Assembly: GCA_963791805.1 (NCBI GenBank)
Contig: CAWBTU010000003.1
Span: 248,001 to 312,000 of the forward strand
Length of the DNA: 64,000 nucleotides
Direction of reading: 5' to 3'
Source of the DNA: JACMJL01 sp963791805
Lineage (GTDB): Bacteria > Bacillota > Clostridia > Clostridiales > Clostridiaceae
In this document: positions 44,738 through 53,907 of the stretch, in pieces
Layout: each line of letters begins with the position of its first letter
Numbering within the stretch: position 1 is the stretch's first letter
Notes under the pieces: generated by a model
The model's input: the letters and a program-made list of their open reading frames with translations, nothing else
What the model was told of the DNA's origin: nothing
The model's database searches: none
Position numbers and translations under genes: made by a program

Positions 44738-44763
44738 TGTCACTTGTCACGTGCCTGGCACCT
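44738..44763. repeat. GTGCCTGGCAC element, copy A
   Basis: TGTCACTTGTCACGTGCCTGGCACCT style sequence (26 bp) that recurs at 51542-51567 with one inverted base pair. It begins 11 nt after the stop codon of the ABC-2 permease and precedes the terminator on that strand. Confidence 0.75.
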
Positions 44764-44773
44764 CAATTTCACC

Positions 44774-45493
44774 TCAAATTACATCCACATCCTCGATATT
44801 CCTAATTACAAAATATGCACTGATGAATCCAATTATAGCAAGAGTTATTGGTATCGCAGTAATTGAGCTTAATGAAAAATTTTCTCTACCATTACTTAAA
44901 TTACCGCAAACAACAGTCGCTATTATTATTGATGAAATTTTTGTTGCTTTTGAGGATTTTTTTCTCACAGCAAAATATAACGGTAGCAAGCCAATCCCTG
45001 AAGACGTAAAAGAAATTAAACATATAGTAATAAACCGCTTTAACATAATAGTACTTGTTAGTTTTTCTGGAACAAAACCGCTAATAGAATTTAATATGCA
45101 AAGAACTGAACTTATAAATATATCTGATAAGAATATTGCTGAAAATGTTAGTATTATTACAGTTAGTATTTTAGAAATAATCAATTTCTTTCTGGGTACA
45201 GGATAGATAAACAATATGGTTATCGTTTTATTTTTATATTCATCAATAATAAATTTTGAAATAAGAACAGCAGCAAAAATTATAAAAGTAATTTCTATTA
45301 TAAGGTCTAGGGGAGAAAATAGAGCATTGAAATTAGTCAAATGATCTTCATTATCATTCTTACTTAAATAACTCATCAAAATCGTAAGTCCTAGTATTAT
45401 TATATTGGCGATTAAAGCTCTTTTAACAAATCCTCTTACTTTGTATTTTTTTATTTCTAGTTTCATCAATTTAAGCATTTTTTCTACCTCCAT
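44774..45493 (-). CDS. ABC-2 type permease
   Basis: A 239-residue membrane protein with six hydrophobic segments, of the type seen in antibiotic-immunity exporters (BcrB/NosY-like). It overlaps the preceding ATPase gene by 23 bp and should form an exporter with it. It is the last gene of the operon headed by the response regulator. Specificity is unknown. Confidence 0.82.
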   Translation of the reverse strand: MEVEKMLKLMKLEIKKYKVRGFVKRALIANIIILGLTILMSYLSKNDNEDHLTNFNALFSPLDLIIEITFIIFAAVLISKFIIDEYKNKTITILFIYPVPRKKLIISKILTVIILTFSAIFLSDIFISSVLCILNSISGFVPEKLTSTIMLKRFITICLISFTSSGIGLLPLYFAVRKKSSKATKISSIIIATVVCGNLSNGRENFSLSSITAIPITLAIIGFISAYFVIRNIEDVDVI

Positions 45494-46394
45494 TAATAAT
45501 CCCTAGAAAGTAGTCTTCTAAAGAACTTATTTTGCTACTTATAGCTTGAATCTCAATATCATTTAATACTAAAGTTTTAATTATTTCTTTTTGAGGTAAC
45601 TTAGTTTCATATATCCTTATTATGCTATTATCTTCTACTCTAAAGTTAGAAATCTTAAGATTGTTTTCTAAAATATATGCTACTTTCTTAATATCATTTG
45701 TAGTTATTTCAATATACTCTGTATCCTGATCTTTAACACTTCCCATAGAAACTTCTTCTATTAACAGTCCATTGTTTATTATGCCTATTGTATCCACCAT
45801 TTGTTCGATTTCTCCTAATATATGGCTTGAAATTAGTATTGTTATTCCATACTCTTTATTCAACATTTTGAATAAATTTCTCATTTCCTTAATTCCAATT
45901 GGATCAAGTCCGTTAATAGGCTCATCTAACATTAGAAACTCTGGCTTTGTTGTAATTGCTCGTGCAATACCAAGTCTCTGCTTCATACCAAGAGAAAAGT
46001 CTTTCACTACTTTATTTTCAATATTCTTTAGATTTACAAGGTCTAGAGCTTTATCAATAGCTTGCTTTTCATAATAACCTAGGTATTCACAATGCAGTTC
46101 TAGATTTTCTCTTGCGGTAAGCTTATCATAAAATATAGGGTATTCTATAATACTTCCAATTCTCTTTAACACTTCATAGGATGACTTAGTTAACTTTTCT
46201 CCAAAAATTTCAATTTCCCCACTTGTAGGTTTTAAAAGGTTGGTTATCATTTTCATCATGGTAGTCTTACCTGCACCATTTGGTCCCAAAAACCCATAAA
46301 TTTCGCCCTTCTTAATGTTCATATTTACATTTGATATAACTTCTTTACCGTTGAAGGTTTTTGTTAAATTATTGGTTCTTAGTAGATACTCCAT
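45471..46394 (-). CDS. ABC transporter ATP-binding protein (BcrA type)
   Basis: A 307-residue ATPase with Walker A GPNGAGKT, signature LGMKQRLGIARAI (FSLGMKQ), Walker B MLDEPINGLD, and a C-terminal extension of about 90 residues typical of BcrA-like ATPases. Together with the following permease it resembles bacitracin or lantibiotic immunity transporters. AAGGAGG precedes the ATG. Confidence 0.9.
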   Translation of the reverse strand: MEYLLRTNNLTKTFNGKEVISNVNMNIKKGEIYGFLGPNGAGKTTMMKMITNLLKPTSGEIEIFGEKLTKSSYEVLKRIGSIIEYPIFYDKLTARENLELHCEYLGYYEKQAIDKALDLVNLKNIENKVVKDFSLGMKQRLGIARAITTKPEFLMLDEPINGLDPIGIKEMRNLFKMLNKEYGITILISSHILGEIEQMVDTIGIINNGLLIEEVSMGSVKDQDTEYIEITTNDIKKVAYILENNLKISNFRVEDNSIIRIYETKLPQKEIIKTLVLNDIEIQAISSKISSLEDYFLGIINGGRKNA

Positions 46395-46422
46395 TACCTA
46401 GCCTCCTTGAATAACTAATTCT

Positions 46423-47112
46423 CTATGCGCTTAATTCGTCCCTATATATTTCTCCATCTTTTATATTTAAAATTCTACTACCAAAAGATGCTGATTCCGT
46501 AGAATGCGTTACTTGTACAATAGTCTTTCCATATTCTTTGTTTATTGTCTTAAATAATTTCATTATCTCTACACCAGATTTTGAATCCAAATTTCCTATT
46601 GGTTCATCAGCTAGAATTATATCTGGATTAAATAACAAGGCTCTTGCTATGGCTACCCTTTGTTGTTGACCTCCTGACAGTTCTCTTGGAGTGTGTTTTT
46701 TTCTTGAACCCATTTCTATGATATCAAGTATCTTTTTTAGTTCTTGGTCGTAATCCTTAGGTTTCTTTCCATCTAACAGTAGTGGAAGTAGTATGTTATC
46801 CTCTACATTAAGATTGGGTACAAGATTATAGAATTGAAATACAAAGCCAAGTTCACGTCTTCTCATAATGCTTTTTTGCTTTTCCTTCATTTTAGCATAA
46901 TCTTTTCCATTAATTATTATGTTACCACTAGTGGCAGTATCTAGGCCACCAAGCAAATACAAAAGGGTAGATTTGCCGCATCCTGATGATCCCATTATAG
47001 ATACAAATTCACCATTTTCAATAGTGAAACTTAAATTTTTTAAGATATCTAAAGATTCCTTTCCTAGCTTGAAAGATTTATATAAATTATTTACTTCTAT
47101 TGCATTTCCCAT
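46423..47112 (-). CDS. ABC ATPase of an FtsX-type antimicrobial-peptide transporter
   Basis: A 229-residue ATPase with Walker A GSSGCGKS, signature LSGGQQQRVAIARAL, Walker B IILADEPIGNLD and H-loop VTHST. It is of the BceA/LolD type. It sits immediately downstream of the 828-residue permease, with a ribosome-binding site AGGAGG. In BceAB-like modules it gives peptide-antibiotic detoxification and signalling. Confidence 0.9.
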   Translation of the reverse strand: MGNAIEVNNLYKSFKLGKESLDILKNLSFTIENGEFVSIMGSSGCGKSTLLYLLGGLDTATSGNIIINGKDYAKMKEKQKSIMRRRELGFVFQFYNLVPNLNVEDNILLPLLLDGKKPKDYDQELKKILDIIEMGSRKKHTPRELSGGQQQRVAIARALLFNPDIILADEPIGNLDSKSGVEIMKLFKTINKEYGKTIVQVTHSTESASFGSRILNIKDGEIYRDELSA

Positions 47113-47139
47113 TTTAAAATTCCTCCTAAATATTATTAC

Positions 47140-49626
47140 TTATTCATATTTTAATTCTTGTACTATTTGAAGTTTGGCACTTTTAAATATTGAGGATAGC
47201 GATGTAAATATCATCAATAAAACTGTTGCAGCTATTATTATGCCTATAGATCCAAAGGGATATTTTATATCGAGATCTAGTGTTAAGAATTTAAATATAT
47301 CTGTAAGGCATATATTTATTCCAAGTGCTGCCACTAAGGAAATAATACTTCCAATTAAAGCCTGAAATAAGCTTTCTATTAGCATCATTTGACTTCGACC
47401 TCTTTTAGTTAGTCCTATAGAACTAATTACGGCTATTTCTCTTTTTCTCTGTATGAAACTTATTGAAACATTACTGAGTATTCCAAATGCTCCAATTACC
47501 ATTGTTAAGTAAGAGAATATTCCTAAAATATTAGTCATTTGCTTGTTAGCATCTAAATTTCTTTTACTATCTTCCGATTTGGTAGATATTTCAGTACCTA
47601 ATCCTTTTAATCTAGTATCTAAAACTTTTTTCGCCTCTGCTGGTGGAACTTTAGTAGAAATTGAATATTGACTAGGATATTTAATTTCAAAATGTTTTAA
47701 TGCTGCTTTTGATGAAATTAGATTGTAGTTTCCAGAATTCATCATTTTTGCATTATATATTGATATTACCTTAAATTTTTCTTTTTTGTTATCTGTGGTA
47801 AGGGTTATAATATCACCCTTTTTAATGTTATATCTTACTGAAGCTTGCTTAGATAAAATAATTCCATCATCATTTTTATCTAGCTCATCAAGTTCTTTAT
47901 CTTTATTATCGAATACAGTATAATTTTCAAATGTTTTATATTTTTGTGGATCAACATAACCTATATACATTGCTTTCGAAGTATTTCCATTTAAATTTGT
48001 TGATATATACCCAGTTTCAACAATTTTATCTGCATCTTTATAATCATGCACTATATTATAAACATCTTTATAATAATTTGAATTAACAGTAATTCCAACA
48101 TCATAATTCATTCCGTCATAAACGCCTTTAACTACATCAGTAAGGGACCCACTTAATGATGTTATCATTACAATAGAAATCACCGATACTGATATTAATC
48201 TAATATTGTTTATTAAAACCTTAGAAGTTCGTACATTATTAAAAGATAGCATAGATAACCCGTTAATATTTCTTAAAAGTCTAACTATGGGATAGGTTAC
48301 TATTTCAACTATTTTAGGTATAACAAAGATAATTCCAAGGAAGGCTAAGAATAAGCTAGGCAGTGCACCTACATTGTGAATACTTGAGCCTAAAAAGTGA
48401 AGCGTAGCAGCAATAATTATTAATATAACTCCAGTAATAGTTGTCTTTAAGGATATTTTGTTTGATGTACTAAGGGTGTTTAATATTACATCCTTAACAG
48501 GCAGTTTCCTTATTGATAGAATTGGAATTATTGTTGATAATATGGATAACATAACTGCAAATATAAATCCTGCAATGAAGTAAGGTGGGAAAAATTCTGT
48601 TGTAGCCTTAACTCCAAATTGCTTTAAGGGGTTTCCATAATATGCTATTAGGCTTGTAAGTCCTCCACCTAATAAATCTCCTATGATTCCACCTAATATA
48701 CCATATACTAAACTTTCTTTTAGTAATATTAATACTATTTTTCCCTTAGTTGCTCCTTGGCTTAGAAACACCCCAATAACTGGTAGTCGTTCGGTAATTA
48801 TAAGCTTAAAGGAGCTGTAAATTATAAAGGTAGTCATAAGCAAAACTATTGCTAACATGAAATATAAGGGCATTTTAATCATATTTAGCTGCTGCTCTAT
48901 TTGTTTTTCATCATATAGCTGGGTTGCTACGATTTTGTTATCTTTATTTTTTTCATTAAAGTCTTTTACCCAAACAGCTAGGTCTTTACTATTTACTGAA
49001 GCAAGTTCCGTGCTATATTTATTTTTCTCTCCATAAATTGAAAATAAATTTTCTTCAGGGGTTATTAATGTAAATTCCTTTTCTTTATCTGTAAAGAAAA
49101 GTCCCTTATTTGAAGAAATGGCCACTATTTGATAATTTTCTTCCTTGCCTAAAATATTTAACTTAAGATTATCTCCAAGCTTAACTTTTAGTTTTTCACT
49201 GGTCTTTTCAGAAATAATTAATTTTTTCCCTGTAAAAGGTTCCAATTGACTTTTTTTCAAGATTTGCATTTTACTAAAATTATTAAAATCAGAAAGGGTG
49301 GTACCTGTTAATGTAAACTCTTTCTCATTATCATTACCTAAGTATCCTCCTATAGTTATTGCTTTAAAGCTTTTATTTCCATCCATATTATTTATATCTA
49401 CAGGTTTAAATAGGTTGGTTTCTGAGTTTTGTGGTGGACTAAGTACAATATTGAATTCTCCTAGGTTTCCCTTCACCTGTGTAGATAAAGTACCCAGTAA
49501 TGCTTTTACTGATCCTAGCGAAGCAACTAAAAGTGCAGCACTAATTGAAATTGATATTAGCAGAAGCATTGTTCTTCCTTTTTTCTCCGAGATAGATTTT
49601 AATAAATATTTGCTAAAAACATTCAT
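47140..49626 (-). CDS. FtsX-family permease with two FtsX units (large outside loops)
   Basis: An 828-residue permease with two FtsX cores: helices near residues 20-40, 255-390, 430-500 and 690-820, and outside regions of about 200 and 180 residues between. The duplicated FtsX layout and the FTSLSSIFKSAKL-type ends resemble the SalY/MacB-like fusion of two permeases (YknZ/BceB type differ in helices). It partners the adjacent ATPase. The neighbouring two-component genes suggest a role in peptide sensing or resistance. Confidence 0.85.
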   Translation of the reverse strand: MNVFSKYLLKSISEKKGRTMLLLISISISAALLVASLGSVKALLGTLSTQVKGNLGEFNIVLSPPQNSETNLFKPVDINNMDGNKSFKAITIGGYLGNDNEKEFTLTGTTLSDFNNFSKMQILKKSQLEPFTGKKLIISEKTSEKLKVKLGDNLKLNILGKEENYQIVAISSNKGLFFTDKEKEFTLITPEENLFSIYGEKNKYSTELASVNSKDLAVWVKDFNEKNKDNKIVATQLYDEKQIEQQLNMIKMPLYFMLAIVLLMTTFIIYSSFKLIITERLPVIGVFLSQGATKGKIVLILLKESLVYGILGGIIGDLLGGGLTSLIAYYGNPLKQFGVKATTEFFPPYFIAGFIFAVMLSILSTIIPILSIRKLPVKDVILNTLSTSNKISLKTTITGVILIIIAATLHFLGSSIHNVGALPSLFLAFLGIIFVIPKIVEIVTYPIVRLLRNINGLSMLSFNNVRTSKVLINNIRLISVSVISIVMITSLSGSLTDVVKGVYDGMNYDVGITVNSNYYKDVYNIVHDYKDADKIVETGYISTNLNGNTSKAMYIGYVDPQKYKTFENYTVFDNKDKELDELDKNDDGIILSKQASVRYNIKKGDIITLTTDNKKEKFKVISIYNAKMMNSGNYNLISSKAALKHFEIKYPSQYSISTKVPPAEAKKVLDTRLKGLGTEISTKSEDSKRNLDANKQMTNILGIFSYLTMVIGAFGILSNVSISFIQRKREIAVISSIGLTKRGRSQMMLIESLFQALIGSIISLVAALGINICLTDIFKFLTLDLDIKYPFGSIGIIIAATVLLMIFTSLSSIFKSAKLQIVQELKYE

Positions 49627-49779
49627 GTATATACTCCTTCCTTGTCTCTTCTTATGTTTCTATTGTACACAACAGGTTTTTCTTTTTTCTTAATCAATTC
49701 TTACAAATTTATTAAGTTGAAAATTAAGGCATATGGGAAAAACAACAAGTCAAAAATGCAAGTTATTTTTTCAATATAC

Positions 49780-50715
49780 CTAATAAGTTATTCTTCGTAA
49801 TTTAACTGAAAAGGTTGTTTTTTCATAAGCTTTGCTAGTAAGAATAATTTCTCCACCTAATTTTTCAATAAGTCTCTTAGTTATAGTAAGTCCAAGTCCG
49901 CTACCCTCATAAGATTTATTTCTAGAATCCTCTAAAGTGTACATTCGTTCAAATACCCTATCCTTGTCCAATTCACTTATTCCTTTGCCCTTATCCCAAA
50001 CATCCACATATGCAAAAGAATCATCTACACTTACCTTCAACCCTATTGCCTTCCCAAAGTCTCCGTACTTAATTGCATTTGAAATTAAGTTATTTAATAT
50101 TCTATCTATAGCTTCTTCATTTCCTAAAACATAAATACTATTTTCAGGGATATCAACATTCACTTCAAATCCCTGATTTGTTAAAATATCATAGTAAGCT
50201 AATATATTCTTCCTACATATCTCGTTTATATTTATTCTTGCTATTGGAATATCTTTATCCTCTGATTCTAGCTTTGCAAGATCAAAGAATTTGTTAATAA
50301 GGGCTAGCAACTCTTTTGATTTATTTTCCACTTTAGAAAGTAGTATTTCCTGTTCTTCGCTGCTTAGAGAATCATCAAGCTTTATAGTTTCTATATACCC
50401 CAATATAACAGTAAGAGGTGTCTTTAAATCATGAGAAATATTAGAGAGCATCTTCTTCATTGACATCTCAGTTTTTATATAATTGGAGTTTATTTTTTGA
50501 TTGTACTCTAACAAGTTATTAATCTGCTCCAAAATAAGGATGATATATTTATCATCAGTAAAAACCATTAGTTTTTCTTGCATACTATCTGATATAATGC
50601 TGCATAATTTTTCTTGCATATATATTAAACTTTTATTTCTATTCTTTATTGATTTATATTGAAAACATGCTATGCAAATCAGAATAACAATTATTATTAT
50701 TAAAACAAATTCCAT
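49780..50715 (-). CDS. Sensor histidine kinase with one membrane helix
   Basis: A 311-residue kinase: one membrane segment at residues 4-21, then a coiled region, HisKA (NISHDLKTPLTVILG, His95 or so), N-box NLISNAIKYG, G1 DKGKGI and G2 GSGLGLTI. There is no extracellular sensor domain, which suggests it senses through a partner such as the FtsX permease downstream. The stop of the response-regulator gene is 1 bp from its start. Confidence 0.9.
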   Translation of the reverse strand: MEFVLIIIIVILICIACFQYKSIKNRNKSLIYMQEKLCSIISDSMQEKLMVFTDDKYIILILEQINNLLEYNQKINSNYIKTEMSMKKMLSNISHDLKTPLTVILGYIETIKLDDSLSSEEQEILLSKVENKSKELLALINKFFDLAKLESEDKDIPIARININEICRKNILAYYDILTNQGFEVNVDIPENSIYVLGNEEAIDRILNNLISNAIKYGDFGKAIGLKVSVDDSFAYVDVWDKGKGISELDKDRVFERMYTLEDSRNKSYEGSGLGLTITKRLIEKLGGEIILTSKAYEKTTFSVKLRRITY

Positions 50716-50716
50716 A

Positions 50717-51415
50717 TTAAACTTCTCCTAGCTTATATCCAATTCCCCAAAGGGTTTTTATGTACTTTGGATTAGAAGGTTCATCTTCAATTTTTTCTCT
50801 TAACCTTCTCATATGAACATTAATAACATTTTCATCTCCAAAATAATCATCATTCCATACGAAACTATATATCTGAGCTTTTGTAAAAACCTTTTTTGGA
50901 TTTGTAACAAATAACTTCAAAATATCAAATTCTTTAGAAGTTAAATTTAGTTTTTCACCCTTTTTAATTACAGAAAAACTATCTAGTTCAATGTCTAAAT
51001 CACCAATACTAATATTATTTTTGTCTTCTTTAATAACCATACTAGAATAATTTGTTGCACGCCTAATTGCTGCGTTAATTCTTGCTGAAAGCTCGATCAT
51101 TGAAAAAGGCTTAGCAATATAATCATCTGCACCAAGACCTAATCCAACAGCCTTATCCACATCACTATCTTTAGCAGACATAATCAATATTGGTATAGAA
51201 CTCTGTTGTCTCATTTGTCTCATAACTTCAATTCCATTAAGTTTGGGAAGCATTAAATCTAGAAGTATCAAATCAAAAGGTTCTCTCAAAAAAGTAATAA
51301 CAGCTTCTTCTCCATCAAAAGCAGTTATTACTTCAAGTCCCTCCTTTTCTAAATACTTTCTTACCATCTCACTAATTTCTATATCATCTTCCACAAGTAA
51401 AATTCTATTTTTCAT
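50717..51415 (-). CDS. OmpR-family response regulator
   Basis: A 232-residue regulator with an N-terminal receiver (LVEDD, Asp about 53 in LLDLMLPKLNG, Lys in KPFSM) and a C-terminal winged-helix DNA-binding domain (EFDILKLFVTNP, NVHMRRLREKIE). I chose the ATG at 51415, with GGTGGAG 6 nt upstream. It likely activates the ABC genes of its operon in response to a peptide or envelope stress. Confidence 0.92.
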   Translation of the reverse strand: MKNRILLVEDDIEISEMVRKYLEKEGLEVITAFDGEEAVITFLREPFDLILLDLMLPKLNGIEVMRQMRQQSSIPILIMSAKDSDVDKAVGLGLGADDYIAKPFSMIELSARINAAIRRATNYSSMVIKEDKNNISIGDLDIELDSFSVIKKGEKLNLTSKEFDILKLFVTNPKKVFTKAQIYSFVWNDDYFGDENVINVHMRRLREKIEDEPSNPKYIKTLWGIGYKLGEV

Positions 51416-51502
51416 GCTTACTCCACCTTTTCTCCACAAAATAAAGACTTTAATAATATACTTATACAACCAAATTTTACTCTAATTCATGTATTTTCTC
51501 AA

Positions 51503-51535
51503 CAAAAAAACTACCCATGCAATTACATAGGTAGT
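51503..51535 (-). terminator. Terminator of the ior-paaK-ACT operon
   Basis: On the minus strand ACTACCTATG pairs with CATGGGTAGT over 10 bp with a 6-nt loop, followed by TTTTTTT. Confidence 0.88.
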
Positions 51536-51541
51536 CCTAGA

Positions 51542-51567
51542 TGTCACTTGTCAGGTGCCAGGCACCT
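51542..51567. repeat. GTGCCTGGCAC element, copy B
   Basis: Same 26-bp element as at 44738-44763. Its last base overlaps the stop codon of the ACT-domain gene. On the minus strand both copies have the order stop codon, element, terminator. Confidence 0.75.
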
Positions 51568-51986
51568 TATAAGATCTCAGTTATAATATTCAGATTGTTC
51601 TTTTTTAATACTTCTAACGCTTTATTAACATCTTCAAATCTAAAGGCTGCGGGTGCTTCACCCATTTCTCTTCCTAGGAAGGCATACATATATTCTACTT
51701 CTATGCCTGCATCTCCTAAGATTCCTAGCACTTTTGAAAGACTTCCTGGTTCATCGGATATGCCTATAACAACAACTTCAGTATAATTCACAGTAAATCC
51801 ATTTTCTTTCAAAATATCATGTGCTCTTTCTGTATCATTAACTATTAATCTTAAAATACCAAAGTCTGTTGTATCAGATACTACCAAAGAACGTATGTCA
51901 ATTTTAGCTTCTCCCAGTATTTTTGTAACTTCAGCTAGTCTGCCAAGCTTATTTTCAACAAATATTGATAATTGTCTAATTAGCAT
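51567..51986 (-). CDS. Tandem ACT-domain protein
   Basis: A 139-residue protein consisting of two ACT domains (RQLSIFVENKLGRLAEVTKIL and TEVVVIGISDEPGSLSKVLGIL). ACT domains bind amino acids. It is the last gene of the ior operon, a position in which such double-ACT proteins are often found. It may sense an aromatic amino acid and tune the enzymes; this is inferred. Confidence 0.85.
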   Translation of the reverse strand: MLIRQLSIFVENKLGRLAEVTKILGEAKIDIRSLVVSDTTDFGILRLIVNDTERAHDILKENGFTVNYTEVVVIGISDEPGSLSKVLGILGDAGIEVEYMYAFLGREMGEAPAAFRFEDVNKALEVLKKNNLNIITEIL

Positions 51987-52008
51987 ACTTAACCCTCCTA
52001 TAAATCTT

Positions 52009-53307
52009 TTATAATACTCTCTTATCGATTATTCTTTTAGCTTTTCCTTCGCTTCTTTCAATTGTTTTAGGTTCAACAAGCTTAAGCTTAACGCCTATTC
52101 CAAGTGTTGATTCAATGTTGTGTTTAATCTTTTTTGTTAAGCTTTCAAGCTTCCTTACTTCATCAGAGAAGAATACTTCATCAACTTCTACCCAAACTTC
52201 AAGAATATCAAGATTATTAACTCTATCAACAAACAATAAATAGTGAGGTTTTGTTTCTCCCATTTCAAGCAATACACTTTCAATTTGAGTTGGGAATACA
52301 TTAACACCTCTTATGATAAGCATGTCATCACTTCTACCAAGGCATTTTTCCATTCTAACAAGGCTTCTTCCACAATCACATTTTTCATCATGTAATACAG
52401 ATAAATCTCTTGTTCTATATCTGATAAGAGGTAATGCTTCTTTAGTAATTGTAGTAAATACAATTTCTCCTTTACTTCCATAAGGTAGTACTTCGAAAGT
52501 ATCTGGATTTATTATTTCAGGTATAAAATGATCTTCATTTACATGTAGCCCATTTTTACATTCACAATCATAAGATACTCCTGGTCCAATTATTTCACTT
52601 AAGCCATATATATCCATCGCTTTTATGTTCAAGTTTTTTTCTATTTCTTTTCTCATGTTTTCTGTCCATGGCTCAGCTCCAAAAATACCAACTCTTAGTT
52701 TAAGTTCTTCTCTCTTTACTCCCATTTCTTGCATTGCTTCAGCTAAATATAAAGCATACGAAGGAGTGCAAGCAAGTACAGTACTACCAAAATCTCTCAT
52801 TATTTGGATTTGTTTTTTAGAATTTCCGCCGGATATTGGAATTACAGCTGCTCCTACTTTTTCAACTCCATAGTGCAATCCCATTCCTCCAGTGAAAAGT
52901 CCATAACCGTATGCAATTTGCACGAAATCGTGACTATCAATACCATAGGAGCTTAGACATCTTGCCACAACCTCAGACCAAGTTCTCAAATCTTTTCTTG
53001 TATAGCCAACAACAACCGGTTGCCCCGTAGTACCAGAGGATGCATGAAGTCTTACTACTTCACTCATTGGAACTGCGGATAATCCATAGGGATAATTGTC
53101 CCTCAAATCTTGTTTTGTTGTAAATGGTAACTTAGATAAATCATCTATATTCTGAATATCCCCTGGTTCTAGCCCCAATTCATGCATTTTCTTTCTATAG
53201 AAAGGCACATTGTGATACACTCTCTCAACTGTATGTCTAAGGCGATTGCCTTGAACCTCTCTCATTTCTTCACGACTCATACACTCATTTTTTTCATCCC
53301 AAATCAT
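52009..53307 (-). CDS. paaK: Phenylacetate-CoA ligase family enzyme
   Basis: A 432-residue adenylate-forming ligase. It has the P-loop SSGTTGQPVVVGYT, YGLSEIIGPG, YRTRDLSVL and a C-terminal IIRGVNVFPTQIE, all PaaK-like. It activates an aryl acetate with ATP and CoA. Next to iorAB it probably acts on the aryl-acetyl-CoA level, or in reverse to conserve energy as ATP in amino-acid fermentation. The direction in vivo is inferred. Confidence 0.9.
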   Translation of the reverse strand: MIWDEKNECMSREEMREVQGNRLRHTVERVYHNVPFYRKKMHELGLEPGDIQNIDDLSKLPFTTKQDLRDNYPYGLSAVPMSEVVRLHASSGTTGQPVVVGYTRKDLRTWSEVVARCLSSYGIDSHDFVQIAYGYGLFTGGMGLHYGVEKVGAAVIPISGGNSKKQIQIMRDFGSTVLACTPSYALYLAEAMQEMGVKREELKLRVGIFGAEPWTENMRKEIEKNLNIKAMDIYGLSEIIGPGVSYDCECKNGLHVNEDHFIPEIINPDTFEVLPYGSKGEIVFTTITKEALPLIRYRTRDLSVLHDEKCDCGRSLVRMEKCLGRSDDMLIIRGVNVFPTQIESVLLEMGETKPHYLLFVDRVNNLDILEVWVEVDEVFFSDEVRKLESLTKKIKHNIESTLGIGVKLKLVEPKTIERSEGKAKRIIDKRVL

Positions 53308-53340
53308 TATAATTCCCCCAATTTATTATAAGCATTTACA

Positions 53341-53907
53341 TTATTTTATTTCATAGCCGATTTCGAAAGCCTTAAGATTCACATCTACTAATTTTTCTGG
53401 TACAGTTTCCTTTATTGCTTTCTCCCATTCTTCCTTTGCGATTGATGTTGTAGCAGCTAAAATACCCAATAGCACTACATTTGTAGCTCTAACATTTCCT
53501 GCTTTAGTTGCAAGCATAACAGCATCAACATCATACAATTTTATTGGCAACTTAGATAATTCTGAAGTTAATCCTTCAGGATACTTTACAGCACCTGTAA
53601 TTACAGGCATTGGATCTATCTGTTGAGTGCTTACAATTAAAGTACCATTTTCCTTTAACCATTCAGCATATCTTGCCCCTTCAAGCATTTCAAAAGCAAG
53701 AATCACATCAGCTGTTCCCTTTTCAACAATAGGTGAATATATTTTTTCCCCAAATTTAACGTAAGTTACTACGCTTCCACCTCTTTGTGACATACCATGA
53801 ACTTCAGAAACTTTAACGTCTAGCCCAAGATTTTGAGCAAGTTTTCCGATAATCCTACTAGCAAGTAATGCTCCTTGTCCACCTACTGCAGATATTAAAA
53901 TGTTCAT
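53341..53907 (-). CDS. iorB: Indolepyruvate:ferredoxin oxidoreductase subunit beta
   Basis: A 188-residue gamma-type subunit of 2-oxoacid:ferredoxin oxidoreductase, with GGQGALLASRIIG at the start and VSEVHGMSQRGGSVVTYVKFG in the middle. It partners IorA in the oxidative decarboxylation of aryl pyruvates to aryl-acetyl-CoA plus reduced ferredoxin. It shares one base with the iorA stop codon, so the two are coupled. Confidence 0.93.
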   Translation of the reverse strand: MNILISAVGGQGALLASRIIGKLAQNLGLDVKVSEVHGMSQRGGSVVTYVKFGEKIYSPIVEKGTADVILAFEMLEGARYAEWLKENGTLIVSTQQIDPMPVITGAVKYPEGLTSELSKLPIKLYDVDAVMLATKAGNVRATNVVLLGILAATTSIAKEEWEKAIKETVPEKLVDVNLKAFEIGYEIK

